From Clostridiales bacterium (GTDB taxonomy: Bacteria; Bacillota; Clostridia; Oscillospirales; Butyricicoccaceae): a stretch of DNA of 14,318 nt. The stretch spans positions 1 through 14,318 of the forward strand of contig JAHZFK010000054.1 in the NCBI GenBank assembly GCA_019421385.1, read 5' to 3'. Both the position numbers and the translations under genes were made by a program. Below, one piece after another: positions 1-6,853 of this stretch. Within the stretch, counting starts at the first letter, position 1. Each line of letters begins with the position of its first letter. Below the pieces are notes generated by a model. The model did not search any database and was not told the origin of the DNA. It saw only the letters and a program-made list of their open reading frames with translations.

Positions 1-24
1 GGCTTAAAATGTTGCTATTTCAGA

Positions 25-567
25 TTAACCGAAGTAACGCTTCAGCAGGCCCTCGAAAGCCTTGCCGTGACGGGCCTCGTCGCGAGCCATCTCATGTACA
101 GTGTCGTGGATCGCATCCAGGTTCAGAGCCTTAGCGCGCTTTGCCAGATCGAACTTGCCAGCGGTAGCGCCGTTCTCAGCGTCAACACGCATCTCGAGGT
201 TCTTCTTGGTGGAGTCGGTTACAACCTCGCCCAGCAGTTCCGCAAACTTAGCAGCATGTTCTGCTTCCTCGAAAGCAGCCTTCTCCCAGTACAGGCCGAT
301 TTCCGGATAGCCTTCACGATGCGCAACGCGAGCCATCGCCAGATACATGCCAACTTCAGTGCACTCGCCCTCGAAGTTTGCACGCAGATCGTTCATGATG
401 TCTTCCGGAGCGCCCTGCGCTACGCCGACAACGTGCTCAGCCGCCCAGGTCTTCTCACCGGACTGCTCCTTGAACTTCTCAGCCGGAGCGTGGCAAACCG
501 GGCACTCAGCCGGAGCCGCTTCGCCTTCGTGAACATAACCGCATACGGAACAAACAAACTTCTTCAT
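25..567 (-). CDS. Reverse rubrerythrin (rubredoxin domain at the N terminus)
   Basis: Cytoplasmic non-haem iron protein of peroxide and oxygen defence in anaerobes; the family reduces hydrogen peroxide to water with electrons passing through its rubredoxin site. The 180-residue protein opens with a rubredoxin-like knuckle, Cys6-x2-Cys9 and Cys22-x2-Cys25, followed from about residue 55 by a ferritin-like four-helix domain. Diiron ligand motifs are visible: Glu-rich helix at 66-71, ExxH at 101-104 and ExxH at 164-167. Classical rubrerythrins carry the rubredoxin domain at the C terminus, so this order marks the 'reverse' clostridial type. The ATG at 567 has AGGAGG 8 bases upstream. It lies 33 bases after the Rrf2-type regulator with no terminator between, so the two are probably co-transcribed. 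Only 24 bases of the window remain beyond its stop, so its terminator cannot be judged. Family assignment is firm; regulation by the neighbour is inference. Confidence 0.95.
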   Translation of the reverse strand: MKKFVCSVCGYVHEGEAAPAECPVCHAPAEKFKEQSGEKTWAAEHVVGVAQGAPEDIMNDLRANFEGECTEVGMYLAMARVAHREGYPEIGLYWEKAAFEEAEHAAKFAELLGEVVTDSTKKNLEMRVDAENGATAGKFDLAKRAKALNLDAIHDTVHEMARDEARHGKAFEGLLKRYFG

Positions 568-600
568 GATTTTTTCCTCCTAATATCCTTTTAAAATGGT

Positions 601-1011
601 TTATTTTGGGGACGGAAGAAAACGATCCATCGTAATGGAACAAAGCTGCTCCCGCAGAGACCGGTTGATCTCGGAGAACACGCGATGGAAGTCGCATTCC
701 TTCCGGTTGCCTACTCGTGTACACTGAAATTCATTGGCCAGACAATGATTGATCGCAATCGGTCCGTCAATGCATTCAATGATCTCACCCAGCGAAATTT
801 CGGAAGGCAGCCGATTGAGCTCATACCCGCCTGCCACGCCCTTATAGGACTTGGTGATGCCGGACTGGGTCAACTTGCGCAAAATTTTGAGTGCGAAGCG
901 CAGCGTTACGCCCGCCGACTCTGCAACATCCTTTGCACACTGTTTCCCCCCTGCCAGCGCCAGGCAATAGGTCACGCGGATTGCATAATCCGCTTCATGT
1001 GTGATTCTCAA
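601..1011 (-). CDS. Rrf2-family transcriptional regulator with a three-cysteine cluster motif
   Basis: Winged-helix DNA-binding protein of the Rrf2/IscR/NsrR family, 136 residues, a typical length. The N terminus (RITHEADYAIRVTYCLA) matches the conserved family opening, and the recognition helix falls around residues 25-50. Cys90, Cys97 and Cys106 sit in the loop where IscR and NsrR bind an iron-sulfur cluster, so an Fe-S redox sensor is likely; the spacing (x6, x8) is wider than in E. coli IscR. The start is a TTG at 1011: it gives the family-typical N terminus, has GGAAGG 6 bases upstream, and no ATG or GTG fits. It is the first gene of an operon with reverse rubrerythrin, which suggests it senses oxidative or nitrosative stress and controls itself and the rubrerythrin. 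Target and cluster type are inference. Confidence 0.92.
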   Translation of the reverse strand: MRITHEADYAIRVTYCLALAGGKQCAKDVAESAGVTLRFALKILRKLTQSGITKSYKGVAGGYELNRLPSEISLGEIIECIDGPIAINHCLANEFQCTRVGNRKECDFHRVFSEINRSLREQLCSITMDRFLPSPK

Positions 1012-1034
1012 GCTGTTCCTTCCTTTCTCTCATT

Positions 1035-1067
1035 GGAACATCCTCAGTATAGTATTGTTCCTCGGAA
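1035..1067. promoter_or_regulatory. Candidate operator dyads over the rrf2 promoter
   Basis: GGAACA (1035-1040) and TGTTCC (1056-1061) form a perfect 6-bp inverted repeat with a 15-base centre, centred on the -10 box. The right half also belongs to a second small dyad, TTCC-TC-GGAA (1058-1067), inside the promoter spacer. The placement would let a bound protein block RNA polymerase, as expected for an autoregulating Rrf2 protein. Binding by this protein is inference. Confidence 0.5.
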
Positions 1068-1074
1068 TTGTCAA
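1046..1074 (-). promoter_or_regulatory. SigA-type promoter of the rrf2-rubrerythrin operon
   Basis: Read on the minus strand, TTGACA (1069-1074) and TATACT (1046-1051) are separated by exactly 17 bases and lie about 35 bases upstream of the TTG start. The -35 is perfect and the -10 differs from consensus at one position. Confidence 0.88.
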
Positions 1075-1155
1075 TAGGATTTTATGAAATTTAATATATT
1101 TTTTCAATTGATATAAATTCTCAATAAATCCGATTTTTTCTTTTACCTCTTACAG

Positions 1156-1173
1156 TGGACAAAACGCTGTCCA
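1156..1173. repeat. Inverted repeat TGGACA-N6-TGTCCA
   Basis: Perfect 6-bp arms (1156-1161 and 1168-1173) around a 6-base centre. It begins 8 bases downstream of the possible distal -10 box, so it would span the transcription start: either a repressor site or a hairpin at the 5' end of the RNA. Confidence 0.45.
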
Positions 1174-1181
1174 ACAGGGTC

Positions 1182-1210
1182 AGTATATCATATATTCGAG
1201 TAAATGTCTA
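1182..1210 (-). promoter_or_regulatory. Possible distal promoter for the rrf2 operon
   Basis: On the minus strand TAGACA (1205-1210) and TATACT (1182-1187) are 17 bases apart, each one mismatch from consensus. Transcription would start near 1175 and run about 165 bases before the Rrf2 start codon with no gene in between. It could be a second promoter of the same operon or a short RNA start. Confidence 0.45.
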
Positions 1211-1320
1211 TGAATTTTCAAGCTGCACACCGCTTCCCGGCATATATAAGCCGTTAAAATTTTTACCAACCCGGCAAATTCCCTTTTTTATCCGTTCCGA
1301 TTAGGCAAGGCCCCCAACGC

Positions 1321-1351
1321 AAAAGCAGGCCGCACCATGCGGCCTGCTTTT
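1321..1351 (-). terminator. Terminator of the O-acetylhomoserine sulfhydrylase gene
   Basis: A perfect 13-bp stem, AAAAGCAGGCCGC (1321-1333) with GCGGCCTGCTTTT (1339-1351), closes on a 5-base loop. It lies about 40 bases beyond the stop codon of the minus-strand gene. The stem ends in a T run on either strand; the minus-strand reading serves the adjacent gene. Confidence 0.85.
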
Positions 1352-1390
1352 GTATACTCTCTTCTTTTCCAATACTCGAACAGCTTATGC

Positions 1391-2659
1391 TCAGTCCAGC
1401 TGCGCCAGCGCCTGATCAATGTCCTCGATGATATCCTCAACATTCTCCAAGCCGACGGACAGACGCACCAGACCCGGCTCAATGCCCGCTGCAACCAGCT
1501 GCTCATCGGTCAGCTGGCGGTGCGTCTCACTCGCCGGATGCAGCACGCAGGTGCGGATATCCGCCACATGCACCTCGTTGCAGGCCAGCTTTACGCTGTC
1601 CATGAACTTCATGGCAGGCGTACGACCGCCCTTGATGTCAATGCTCATGACACCCGAAGTGCCCAGCGGCAGGTACTTCTGCGCGCGCTCATACTGCTCG
1701 TTGCCCGGCAGAGCAGGATAGCGCACGGAAGCGATCTTGTCCGACTTTTCCAGATGCTTTGCCACGGTCAGCGCGTTCTCGCAGTACTGCTTCATGCGCA
1801 CGGGCAGAGTTTCCAGACCAAGGTTGAGCAGGAAGGCAGAATGCGCCGCCGGGTAGCAGCCGAAGTCACGCATCAGCTGCATACGCGCCTTGATGATATA
1901 GGCCAGATTGCCGAAGTCACGCGTATAGACAACGCCGTGGTAGCTCTCGTCCGGCTCGGTGAAATCCGGGAACTTGCCCGAAGCGGCCCAGTCGAACTTG
2001 CCGCTGTCGACGATGACACCGCCGCCCTGCACCGCATGACCATCCATATACTTGGTGGTCGAGTGCGTGACGATATCCGCGCCCCATTCAAACGGACGGC
2101 ACAGAACCGGGGTGGCAAAGGTGTTGTCCACGATCAGCGGCACGCCGTTCTTGTGCGCGATGTTCGCCCACTTTTCAATGTCAAACACGGTCAGCGCAGG
2201 GTTTGCCAGCGTTTCGCCAAACACTGCCTTGGTGTTGGGCTTAAAGAGCTTCTGCACCTCTTCCTCGGATGCTTCCGCATCCGCCCAGATGCACTCGATG
2301 CCGAACTTTTTGAGCGTGACACCAAACAAGTTGATCGTACCGCCGTAAATAGTCGAAGCGGCAATGAAGCTGTCGCCCGCCGAGCACAGATTCAGGATAG
2401 CAAGCAGGTTGGCTGCCTGACCGGAACTGGTCAGCATCGCGCCCGCGCCGCCTTCGAGAGAAGCGATCTTCTTCTCCACCGCGTCACAGGTCGGGTTGGC
2501 AAAGCGCGAGTACATAAACTCAGTCGGCATATCGAACAGGCCCGCAATATGCGCGGTCGAATCAAAGCGATAGGTGGTGGACTGCACAATGGGCATCACG
2601 CCCGGACCGCCGTTTTCGGGCTTATAGCCCTCATGCAGGCATTTGGTTTCCATCTTCAT
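1391..2659 (-). CDS. metY: O-acetylhomoserine sulfhydrylase (Cys/Met-metabolism PLP enzyme)
   Basis: Fold-type I pyridoxal-phosphate enzyme of the Cys/Met metabolism family, 422 residues, the usual length for O-acetylhomoserine aminocarboxypropyltransferase, which makes homocysteine from O-acetylhomoserine and sulfide in the cytoplasm. Visible motifs: YSRFANPT at 50-57 (phosphate and substrate contacts), the cofactor-binding Asp178 in VDNTF, and the Schiff-base Lys203 in HSTTKYMDGH. I chose the ATG at 2659 because AGGAG stands 9 bases upstream; an in-frame GTG at 2692 would add 11 residues but has no such site. The gene stands alone between its own promoter and terminator. The 5' leader is only about 35 bases, so no SAM riboswitch or T-box fits ahead of it. 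Methionine gamma-lyase and cystathionine gamma-synthase are close relatives; the length and the NPT/TTKYMDGH pattern favour MetY. Confidence 0.88.
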   Translation of the reverse strand: MKMETKCLHEGYKPENGGPGVMPIVQSTTYRFDSTAHIAGLFDMPTEFMYSRFANPTCDAVEKKIASLEGGAGAMLTSSGQAANLLAILNLCSAGDSFIAASTIYGGTINLFGVTLKKFGIECIWADAEASEEEVQKLFKPNTKAVFGETLANPALTVFDIEKWANIAHKNGVPLIVDNTFATPVLCRPFEWGADIVTHSTTKYMDGHAVQGGGVIVDSGKFDWAASGKFPDFTEPDESYHGVVYTRDFGNLAYIIKARMQLMRDFGCYPAAHSAFLLNLGLETLPVRMKQYCENALTVAKHLEKSDKIASVRYPALPGNEQYERAQKYLPLGTSGVMSIDIKGGRTPAMKFMDSVKLACNEVHVADIRTCVLHPASETHRQLTDEQLVAAGIEPGLVRLSVGLENVEDIIEDIDQALAQLD

Positions 2660-2698
2660 ATGATAAAACTCCTTTACGGGGATTTTTGACACAAGGGT

Positions 2699-2727
2699 AT
2701 TGTATCACGCTGAGAAAATCCGGTCAA
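2699..2727 (-). promoter_or_regulatory. Promoter of the sulfhydrylase gene
   Basis: On the minus strand TTGACC (2722-2727) and TACAAT (2699-2704) are separated by 17 bases, placing the start of transcription about 33 bases before the ATG at 2659. Each box has one mismatch from consensus. Confidence 0.82.
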
Positions 2728-2744
2728 GCTTGCGCATCCTTTGC

Positions 2745-2773
2745 TCGACTTTGCCCGCGCCGTTTGCTATAAT
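2745..2773 (+). promoter_or_regulatory. Promoter of the DUF896-CCA operon
   Basis: A perfect TATAAT at 2768-2773 lies 36 bases before the DUF896 start. The best -35 at 17-bp spacing is the weak TCGACT at 2745-2750 (four of six matches). It is back to back with the sulfhydrylase promoter. Confidence 0.65.
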
Positions 2774-2809
2774 AAGTGCATATCCTATATTGGACGGAGG
2801 AATTCAGTT

Positions 2810-3022
2810 ATGACCGATGAGAAAATCGCGCGTATCAATGCGCTTGCCAAAAAAGCAAAGACCGAAGGGCTGACCGACGAAGAAAAAGCCGAGCAGAAAG
2901 AACTGCGCGCGGAATACATTGCGGGCTTCCGCCAGAGTCTGAAATCCCAGCTGGATAACACCGTGGTCATCAATCCGGACGGCACCTCTTACAAGCTTCA
3001 TCAGAAAGAGGATGACAAGTGA
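2810..3022 (+). CDS. DUF896 (UPF0291, YnzC-like) small protein
   Basis: Small cytoplasmic protein of 70 residues. The DEKIARINALAKKAKTEGLT opening, the EEKAEQKELRAEYI helix and the RQSLKSQLDNTVV segment are the conserved core of the DUF896/UPF0291 family, a two-helix hairpin found widely in Firmicutes. Some relatives are known as SOS-linked small proteins, but no biochemical activity is assigned. The ATG at 2810 has GGAGG 9 bases upstream; an upstream in-frame start at 2741 would precede the -10 box and is excluded. The next gene starts inside its stop codon (GTGA), so translation is probably coupled to the CCA enzyme. The C-terminal tail beyond residue 55 is charged and poorly conserved in the family. 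Confidence 0.9.
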   Translation: MTDEKIARINALAKKAKTEGLTDEEKAEQKELRAEYIAGFRQSLKSQLDNTVVINPDGTSYKLHQKEDDK

Positions 3023-4356
3023 TCGACCTTCCCGCACATGCGGCACGCGCCATTGCGCAGCTGGAGGAGGCCGGATATGAGGCATGGGCGGTCGGCGGCT
3101 GCGTGCGCGACAGTCTGCGCGGCGCCCAGCCGCACGACTGGGATTTGTGCACCGCGGCCAAGCCCGCCGAAATGCAGGCGGTATTCGCGGAAGATCGTGT
3201 GCTCGAAACCGGCCTGAAGCACGGTACGCTGACCGTCTTGACCGATGACGGCCCGCTGGAGATCACCTCTTTCCGCGCGGACGGCGGCTATTCGGACGGG
3301 CGGCATCCGGACGGGGTGCGCTTTGTCCCCGACGTGACCGCTGACCTTGCGCGTCGGGATTTCACGGTCGGCGCAATGGCATGGCACCCCGCCCGCGGCC
3401 TGTGTGACCCGTACGGCTGGCTGGACGATCTACAGGACGGCGTACTGCGCGCAGTCGGCGACCCGGACGCACGTTTTCAGGAGGACGCGCTGCGCATTTT
3501 GCGCGGCGTGCGCTTTGCGTCTCAGCTTGGCTTCACCGTAGAAGCGGAAACCGCCGCGGCCATGCGGCGGCAGGTTGGCCGGCTGTCCTGCGTTGCAGCC
3601 GAACGCATCCGCGAAGAACTGACCGGCCTGTTATGCGGTCGGTTTGCGACGCGGGCGCTGCGAAATTTTTCCGACATTTTGACCGCAGCGCTGCCCGAGC
3701 TTGCCCCAATGGTGGACTGCGCACAGCAAAACCCACATCACTTATATGATGTTTGGGAGCACAGCATCCGCGCGGTCGGGCAGGTGCCTGCGGAACCCTG
3801 TTTACGCTGGGCAACGCTGCTGCATGACAGCGGCAAACCCGCCTGCAAAACCGTGGATGAAAACGGCGTCGGGCATTTCTACGGACACCCGCAGGTCAGC
3901 CGTGAGATTGCAGAGGCGCTTACGCGCCGTTTGCGTTTTTCCGGCGAACAAATTGCACGCATTCTGCTGCTGGTCGAGCAGCACGACCGCCCGCTGGGCG
4001 ACAGCGACAAACTGGTGCGCCGCCGTTTGGTGCAGATCGGTGAAAGCCGCTTCCGCGACCTGTTGGCCATCAAAAAGGGCGATGCTGTCGGCCAAGGGAC
4101 GCACCCGGACAACGTCGCGGCGCTGTGGGAAACCGAACGGCGGCTGAATGCGGTGCTCGCGCAGGATGCCTGCCTGTCGCTGCGGCAGCTTGCGGTAAAC
4201 GGGAACGACCTGACCGCACTCGGCCTGCACGGTTCTGCAATCGGGGTCATGCTGCACGATCTGCTGGATGCCGTCGTAGATGGCGCGCTGGACAACACGC
4301 GGCAGGCGCTTTTGGCACATGCCCGTGCCCGAATGGAGGAACACCATGACCAGTAA
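3019..4356 (+). CDS. cca: CCA tRNA nucleotidyltransferase with C-terminal HD domain
   Basis: Class II nucleotidyltransferase that adds or repairs the 3' CCA end of tRNAs. In the 445-residue product the polymerase head is at about 20-150: GGCVRDSLRG (26-35), catalytic DWD (40-42) and RRDFTVGAM (112-120). The neck helix motif RFQEDALRILRGVRF follows (152-166). An HD phosphohydrolase domain covers about 238-360, with His248, His269-Asp270 in LLHDSGKP, His290 and His322, all metal-ligand candidates; such fusions also occur in E. coli Cca. It starts with GTG at 3019, overlapping the DUF896 stop by four bases, with GAAAGAGGA just upstream. It overlaps the next gene by 11 bases. CCA-adding and poly(A) polymerases share this fold; because an HD-bearing Firmicutes enzyme is nearly always CCA-adding, I favour that, without being able to exclude an A-adding partner enzyme. 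Confidence 0.9.
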   Translation: MIDLPAHAARAIAQLEEAGYEAWAVGGCVRDSLRGAQPHDWDLCTAAKPAEMQAVFAEDRVLETGLKHGTLTVLTDDGPLEITSFRADGGYSDGRHPDGVRFVPDVTADLARRDFTVGAMAWHPARGLCDPYGWLDDLQDGVLRAVGDPDARFQEDALRILRGVRFASQLGFTVEAETAAAMRRQVGRLSCVAAERIREELTGLLCGRFATRALRNFSDILTAALPELAPMVDCAQQNPHHLYDVWEHSIRAVGQVPAEPCLRWATLLHDSGKPACKTVDENGVGHFYGHPQVSREIAEALTRRLRFSGEQIARILLLVEQHDRPLGDSDKLVRRRLVQIGESRFRDLLAIKKGDAVGQGTHPDNVAALWETERRLNAVLAQDACLSLRQLAVNGNDLTALGLHGSAIGVMLHDLLDAVVDGALDNTRQALLAHARARMEEHHDQ

Positions 4357-4915
4357 AGAACTGTTTATCGAAACCTATAACAAAAATATCCACCGTCCGG
4401 GCGCGGATAAGCTGCTCGCATGGATGGAAACGACCGACTTTTTCACCGCGCCCGCGTCCACACGCTTCCACGCGGCCTACGAAGGCGGTCTGCTCGACCA
4501 CTCGCTTAACGTCTATAACGTGCTGATTTCCAAGCACTATAACCCGGAAACCGATAATCTGGAAAGCTTTACGCTTGTCTCGCTCCTGCACGACCTGTGC
4601 AAAGCCGGATTTTACAAAACCGAGCTACGCAACCGCAAAAACGACCGCGGCGAATGGGAAAAGGTGCCGGTTTATGCGATCGACGATCAATTCCCCTATG
4701 GACACGGCGAAAAATCCGTCTATCTGATCGAGCGCTTCCTCCGCCTGAAAACCGAGGAGGCCATGGCAGTGCGCTGGCACATGGGCGGGTTTGACGATTC
4801 CGTGCGCGGCGGCAGCTTTTCGCTGGCACATGCGTTTGAGAAATACCCACTTGCCGTCAAGCTGCACCTTTCCGATCTGGAAGCGACGTATCTGCATGAA
4901 AACAGGAGCGAATAA
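4346..4915 (+). CDS. HD-domain hydrolase, YhaM-like HD region
   Basis: Cytoplasmic HD-superfamily protein of 189 residues with substrate unknown. Metal-ligand pattern: His42, His52 in GGLLDHS, His82-Asp83 in LLHDLCK, His120 in GHGEKS, His145 in RWHMG and Asp177. The GGLLDHSLNV and GHGEKS signatures resemble the HD part of the YhaM 3'-5' exonuclease, but the OB-fold RNA-binding domain of YhaM is absent, so nuclease activity cannot be assumed. The ATG at 4346 has GGAGGA 5 bases upstream, located inside the CCA gene, and the 11-base overlap implies translational coupling. The same transcript then carries a GNAT acetyltransferase. A nucleotide or RNA phosphohydrolase is the broad expectation. Confidence 0.85.
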   Translation: MTSKELFIETYNKNIHRPGADKLLAWMETTDFFTAPASTRFHAAYEGGLLDHSLNVYNVLISKHYNPETDNLESFTLVSLLHDLCKAGFYKTELRNRKNDRGEWEKVPVYAIDDQFPYGHGEKSVYLIERFLRLKTEEAMAVRWHMGGFDDSVRGGSFSLAHAFEKYPLAVKLHLSDLEATYLHENRSE

Positions 4916-4939
4916 GCCCAAAAAACAGGAGGTTTTACT

Positions 4940-5392
4940 ATGCTGATCCGGTCGATCGAGTCCCGCGACCGTGACTATTTCATCCGCAGCGTGCATTCGT
5001 TTTACCACTCGCCTGCCGTCTGCCATGACATTCCCCCGCAAAACGCGGAGCGCACCTTTGAGCTGCTGATGCATGGCAGCCCGTATGCCGACTGCCTGAT
5101 CGCAGAGGAGGACGGTCAGCCGGTGGCGTACTGTCTGCTGGCGCTGACGTGGTCTAACGAAGCGGGCGGCCTGTGCGTCTGGCTGGAGGAACTGATGGTG
5201 GACGAAACCATGCGCGGCAAGGGCGTGGGCAGCAAAATGATTGCCGCAGTGCACGAGAAATACAACACTGCCGCTCGGTATCGTCTGGAAGTGACCGAGG
5301 AAAACCCGCGTGCCGCCGCGCTCTACCACATTTTAGGCTTTGAGGATCTACCGTACCGGCAGATGATCCTCGATACCCCAGTCGCGCTGTAA
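4940..5392 (+). CDS. GNAT-family N-acetyltransferase
   Basis: Acetyl-CoA-dependent acyltransferase of 150 residues, a normal single-domain GNAT length. The acetyl-CoA pyrophosphate loop is clear as RGKGVG at 92-97, preceded by the LEELMVDETM strand, and the C-terminal ENPRAAALYHILGFE (121-135) is the usual GNAT motif B. The ATG at 4940 has AGGAGG 7 bases upstream and lies 24 bases after the HD gene. It is the last gene of the DUF896-CCA operon, followed directly by a terminator. The acceptor substrate cannot be told from the sequence; small-molecule amines and proteins are both acetylated by close relatives. Confidence 0.9.
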   Translation: MLIRSIESRDRDYFIRSVHSFYHSPAVCHDIPPQNAERTFELLMHGSPYADCLIAEEDGQPVAYCLLALTWSNEAGGLCVWLEELMVDETMRGKGVGSKMIAAVHEKYNTAARYRLEVTEENPRAAALYHILGFEDLPYRQMILDTPVAL

Positions 5393-5402
5393 AACGCCAA
5401 AC

Positions 5403-5430
5403 AAAAGACCTGCTCCGGCGGGTCTTTTTT
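5403..5430 (+). terminator. Terminator of the DUF896-CCA-HD-GNAT operon
   Basis: Stem AAAAGACCTGC (5403-5413) with GCGGGTCTTTT (5418-5428), one G-T pair, TCCG loop, then a run of T. It starts 10 bases after the GNAT stop. Confidence 0.9.
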
Positions 5431-5444
5431 GTTTGCGCATTTTC

Positions 5445-5453
5445 TGGTATGAT
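5445..5453 (+). promoter_or_regulatory. Extended -10 promoter of the MATE gene
   Basis: TG-G-TATGAT (5446-5453) is an extended -10 element 24 bases before the MATE start codon. I see no good -35 box at the right distance, which extended -10 promoters can tolerate. Confidence 0.5.
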
Positions 5454-5477
5454 AGGACATAGAATTGAGGTGGTTTG

Positions 5478-6824
5478 ATGGCAGCAGAAAACAAGATGGG
5501 CACCATGCCCGAGGGACGCTTGATCGTGACGATGTCCTTTCCGATCATGCTGTCCATGCTGGTACAGGCGCTTTATAATATTGTAGACAGTGCGTTCGTC
5601 GCGCGCATCAGCGAGGATGCGCTGACCGCGGTCTCGCTGGCTTTTCCCGTCCAGCTTTTGATGATCGCAGTAGCGACTGGCACGGGCGTGGGCGTCAATG
5701 CGCTGCTTTCACGGCGGCTTGGACAGAAAAAGCAGGAGGAAGCCAACGCGGTCGCCGCCAACGGCGTATTCCTTTCCATGTGCTTCTGGCTGGTGTTCGC
5801 CGTGCTTGGCTTACTGTTCGGACGAAGTTTTATCGCGCTGTTCACCGACGTACCCGCGGTCATCGAGATGGGCACCAGCTATGTGACCGTGGTCACCGTC
5901 GCTTCGTGCGGCGTGTTCCTGCTGTTCGTGGCCGAACGTCTGATGCAGGCAACTGGGAACACGGTCTATCATATGGTCACGCAGCTGATCGGCGCTGTGA
6001 TCAACTGCATTCTTGACCCGATTATGATTTTCGGCCTGCTCGGCTGCCCCTCCCTCGGCACGACGGGTGCGGCACTCGCCACCGTCCTGTCCCAGATCAT
6101 CGCCATGGGCATCGGCTTTTTCATCAATGTACGTTTTAACCACGATGTACGTCTGCATTTGCGCGGCTTTCGTCCGGACGGCGGCATCCTTGGCGAGATC
6201 GTGCGCATCGGCCTGCCCGCAGCGGTGCAGCAGTCGCTGCTGAGCGTGCTCACAGTCGGCCTCAACCGCATTCTGATGCCGTTTTCCCAGACCGCCGTCA
6301 GCTTTTACGGGGTGTACTACAAGCTGCAAAACTTCCTGTTCATGCCGATCTATGGCCTGAACAACGCGCTCATTCCGATGATTGGCTACAATTACGGCGC
6401 AAAAAATCGCCGCCGCATCGAACGCATCACGCGCTATGCGCTGTATCTCGCTGTTGGCATTATGGCGGCGGGGACGATCTTGTTTGAACTGATTCCCGTG
6501 CCGCTGCTGCGTCTGTTCGATGCATCGAGCGCCATGCTTGCCATCGGCGTACCTTCTATCCGCATCATTTCCGTGTCGTTCTGCTTTGCGGGCGCGTCCG
6601 TCATCCTGTCGGGCTGCATGCAAGGTCTGGGACGGGGCAGTGAATCGCTTTGGGTCGCGCTGCTGCGCCAGCTGATCGTCATTTTGCCCGCGGCGGTGGT
6701 GCTCTCCCGCATCAGCCTTACCGCCATCTGGTTTGCGTTCCTGCTGGCCGAAGCCGTTGGCCTTGCCGCCGCTTTACTGCTGCACCGGCATGTCACCCGG
6801 CGGCTGCTCGAACCGCTCGAGTAA
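5478..6824 (+). CDS. MATE-family multidrug efflux transporter
   Basis: Polytopic inner-membrane antiporter of 448 residues, the standard MATE length, with about 12 hydrophobic segments arranged as two similar halves. Family hallmarks: VDSAFVARISEDALTAVSLA near residue 35-55, the GTGVGVNALLSRRLGQKKQE segment near 73-92, and LDPIMIFGLLG near 180. MATE pumps expel cationic drugs or metabolites in exchange for sodium or protons; the substrate here is unknown. I use the ATG at 5478, with AGG 7 bases upstream; a TTG one codon earlier is less likely. The gene lies alone between the upstream operon's terminator and the promoter of the HD gene. No local repressor gene is adjacent, so it may be constitutive or controlled from elsewhere. 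Confidence 0.92.
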   Translation: MAAENKMGTMPEGRLIVTMSFPIMLSMLVQALYNIVDSAFVARISEDALTAVSLAFPVQLLMIAVATGTGVGVNALLSRRLGQKKQEEANAVAANGVFLSMCFWLVFAVLGLLFGRSFIALFTDVPAVIEMGTSYVTVVTVASCGVFLLFVAERLMQATGNTVYHMVTQLIGAVINCILDPIMIFGLLGCPSLGTTGAALATVLSQIIAMGIGFFINVRFNHDVRLHLRGFRPDGGILGEIVRIGLPAAVQQSLLSVLTVGLNRILMPFSQTAVSFYGVYYKLQNFLFMPIYGLNNALIPMIGYNYGAKNRRRIERITRYALYLAVGIMAAGTILFELIPVPLLRLFDASSAMLAIGVPSIRIISVSFCFAGASVILSGCMQGLGRGSESLWVALLRQLIVILPAAVVLSRISLTAIWFAFLLAEAVGLAAALLLHRHVTRRLLEPLE

Positions 6825-6826
6825 AA

Positions 6827-6844
6827 TGTCACAATATTGTAACA
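6827..6844. promoter_or_regulatory. Candidate operator, near-perfect 18-bp palindrome
   Basis: TGTCACAATATTGTAACA is palindromic at 8 of 9 base pairs. It ends 9 bases before the -35 box of the HD gene. A second inverted repeat, AACAAT-N6-ATTGTT (6841-6858), overlaps it and reaches into the -35. The binding protein is unknown; it resembles the TnrA/GlnR pattern but has one extra central base. Confidence 0.5.
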
Positions 6845-6853
6845 ATTTTCCCA

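Larger units (their letters stand above)
1081..1320. other. AT-rich intergenic stretch, no gene found
   Basis: This DNA separates the Rrf2 promoter from the terminator of the sulfhydrylase gene. I see no credible reading frame on either strand. It holds a possible second minus-strand promoter (1182-1210) and an inverted repeat (1156-1173), both listed separately, plus a weak hairpin CGGC-N8-GCCG at 1238-1253. Base composition is much more AT-rich than the flanking genes. Confidence 0.6.

Noticed and set aside
1337..2689. A 450-codon open frame on the plus strand
   Set aside because: Exact antisense of the sulfhydrylase gene, starting inside that gene's terminator hairpin; no motif.
2660..2698. 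SAM riboswitch or T-box ahead of the methionine-pathway gene
   Set aside because: The promoter is only about 33 bases upstream of the start codon, leaving no room for either leader.
5811..6623. A 270-codon open frame on the minus strand
   Set aside because: Antisense of the MATE transporter; His/Asp-rich composition is the usual mirror of hydrophobic codons.
6827..6844. TnrA/GlnR nitrogen-control box
   Set aside because: The half-sites fit but the central gap is 8, not 7, bases, so a specific regulator name is not justified.
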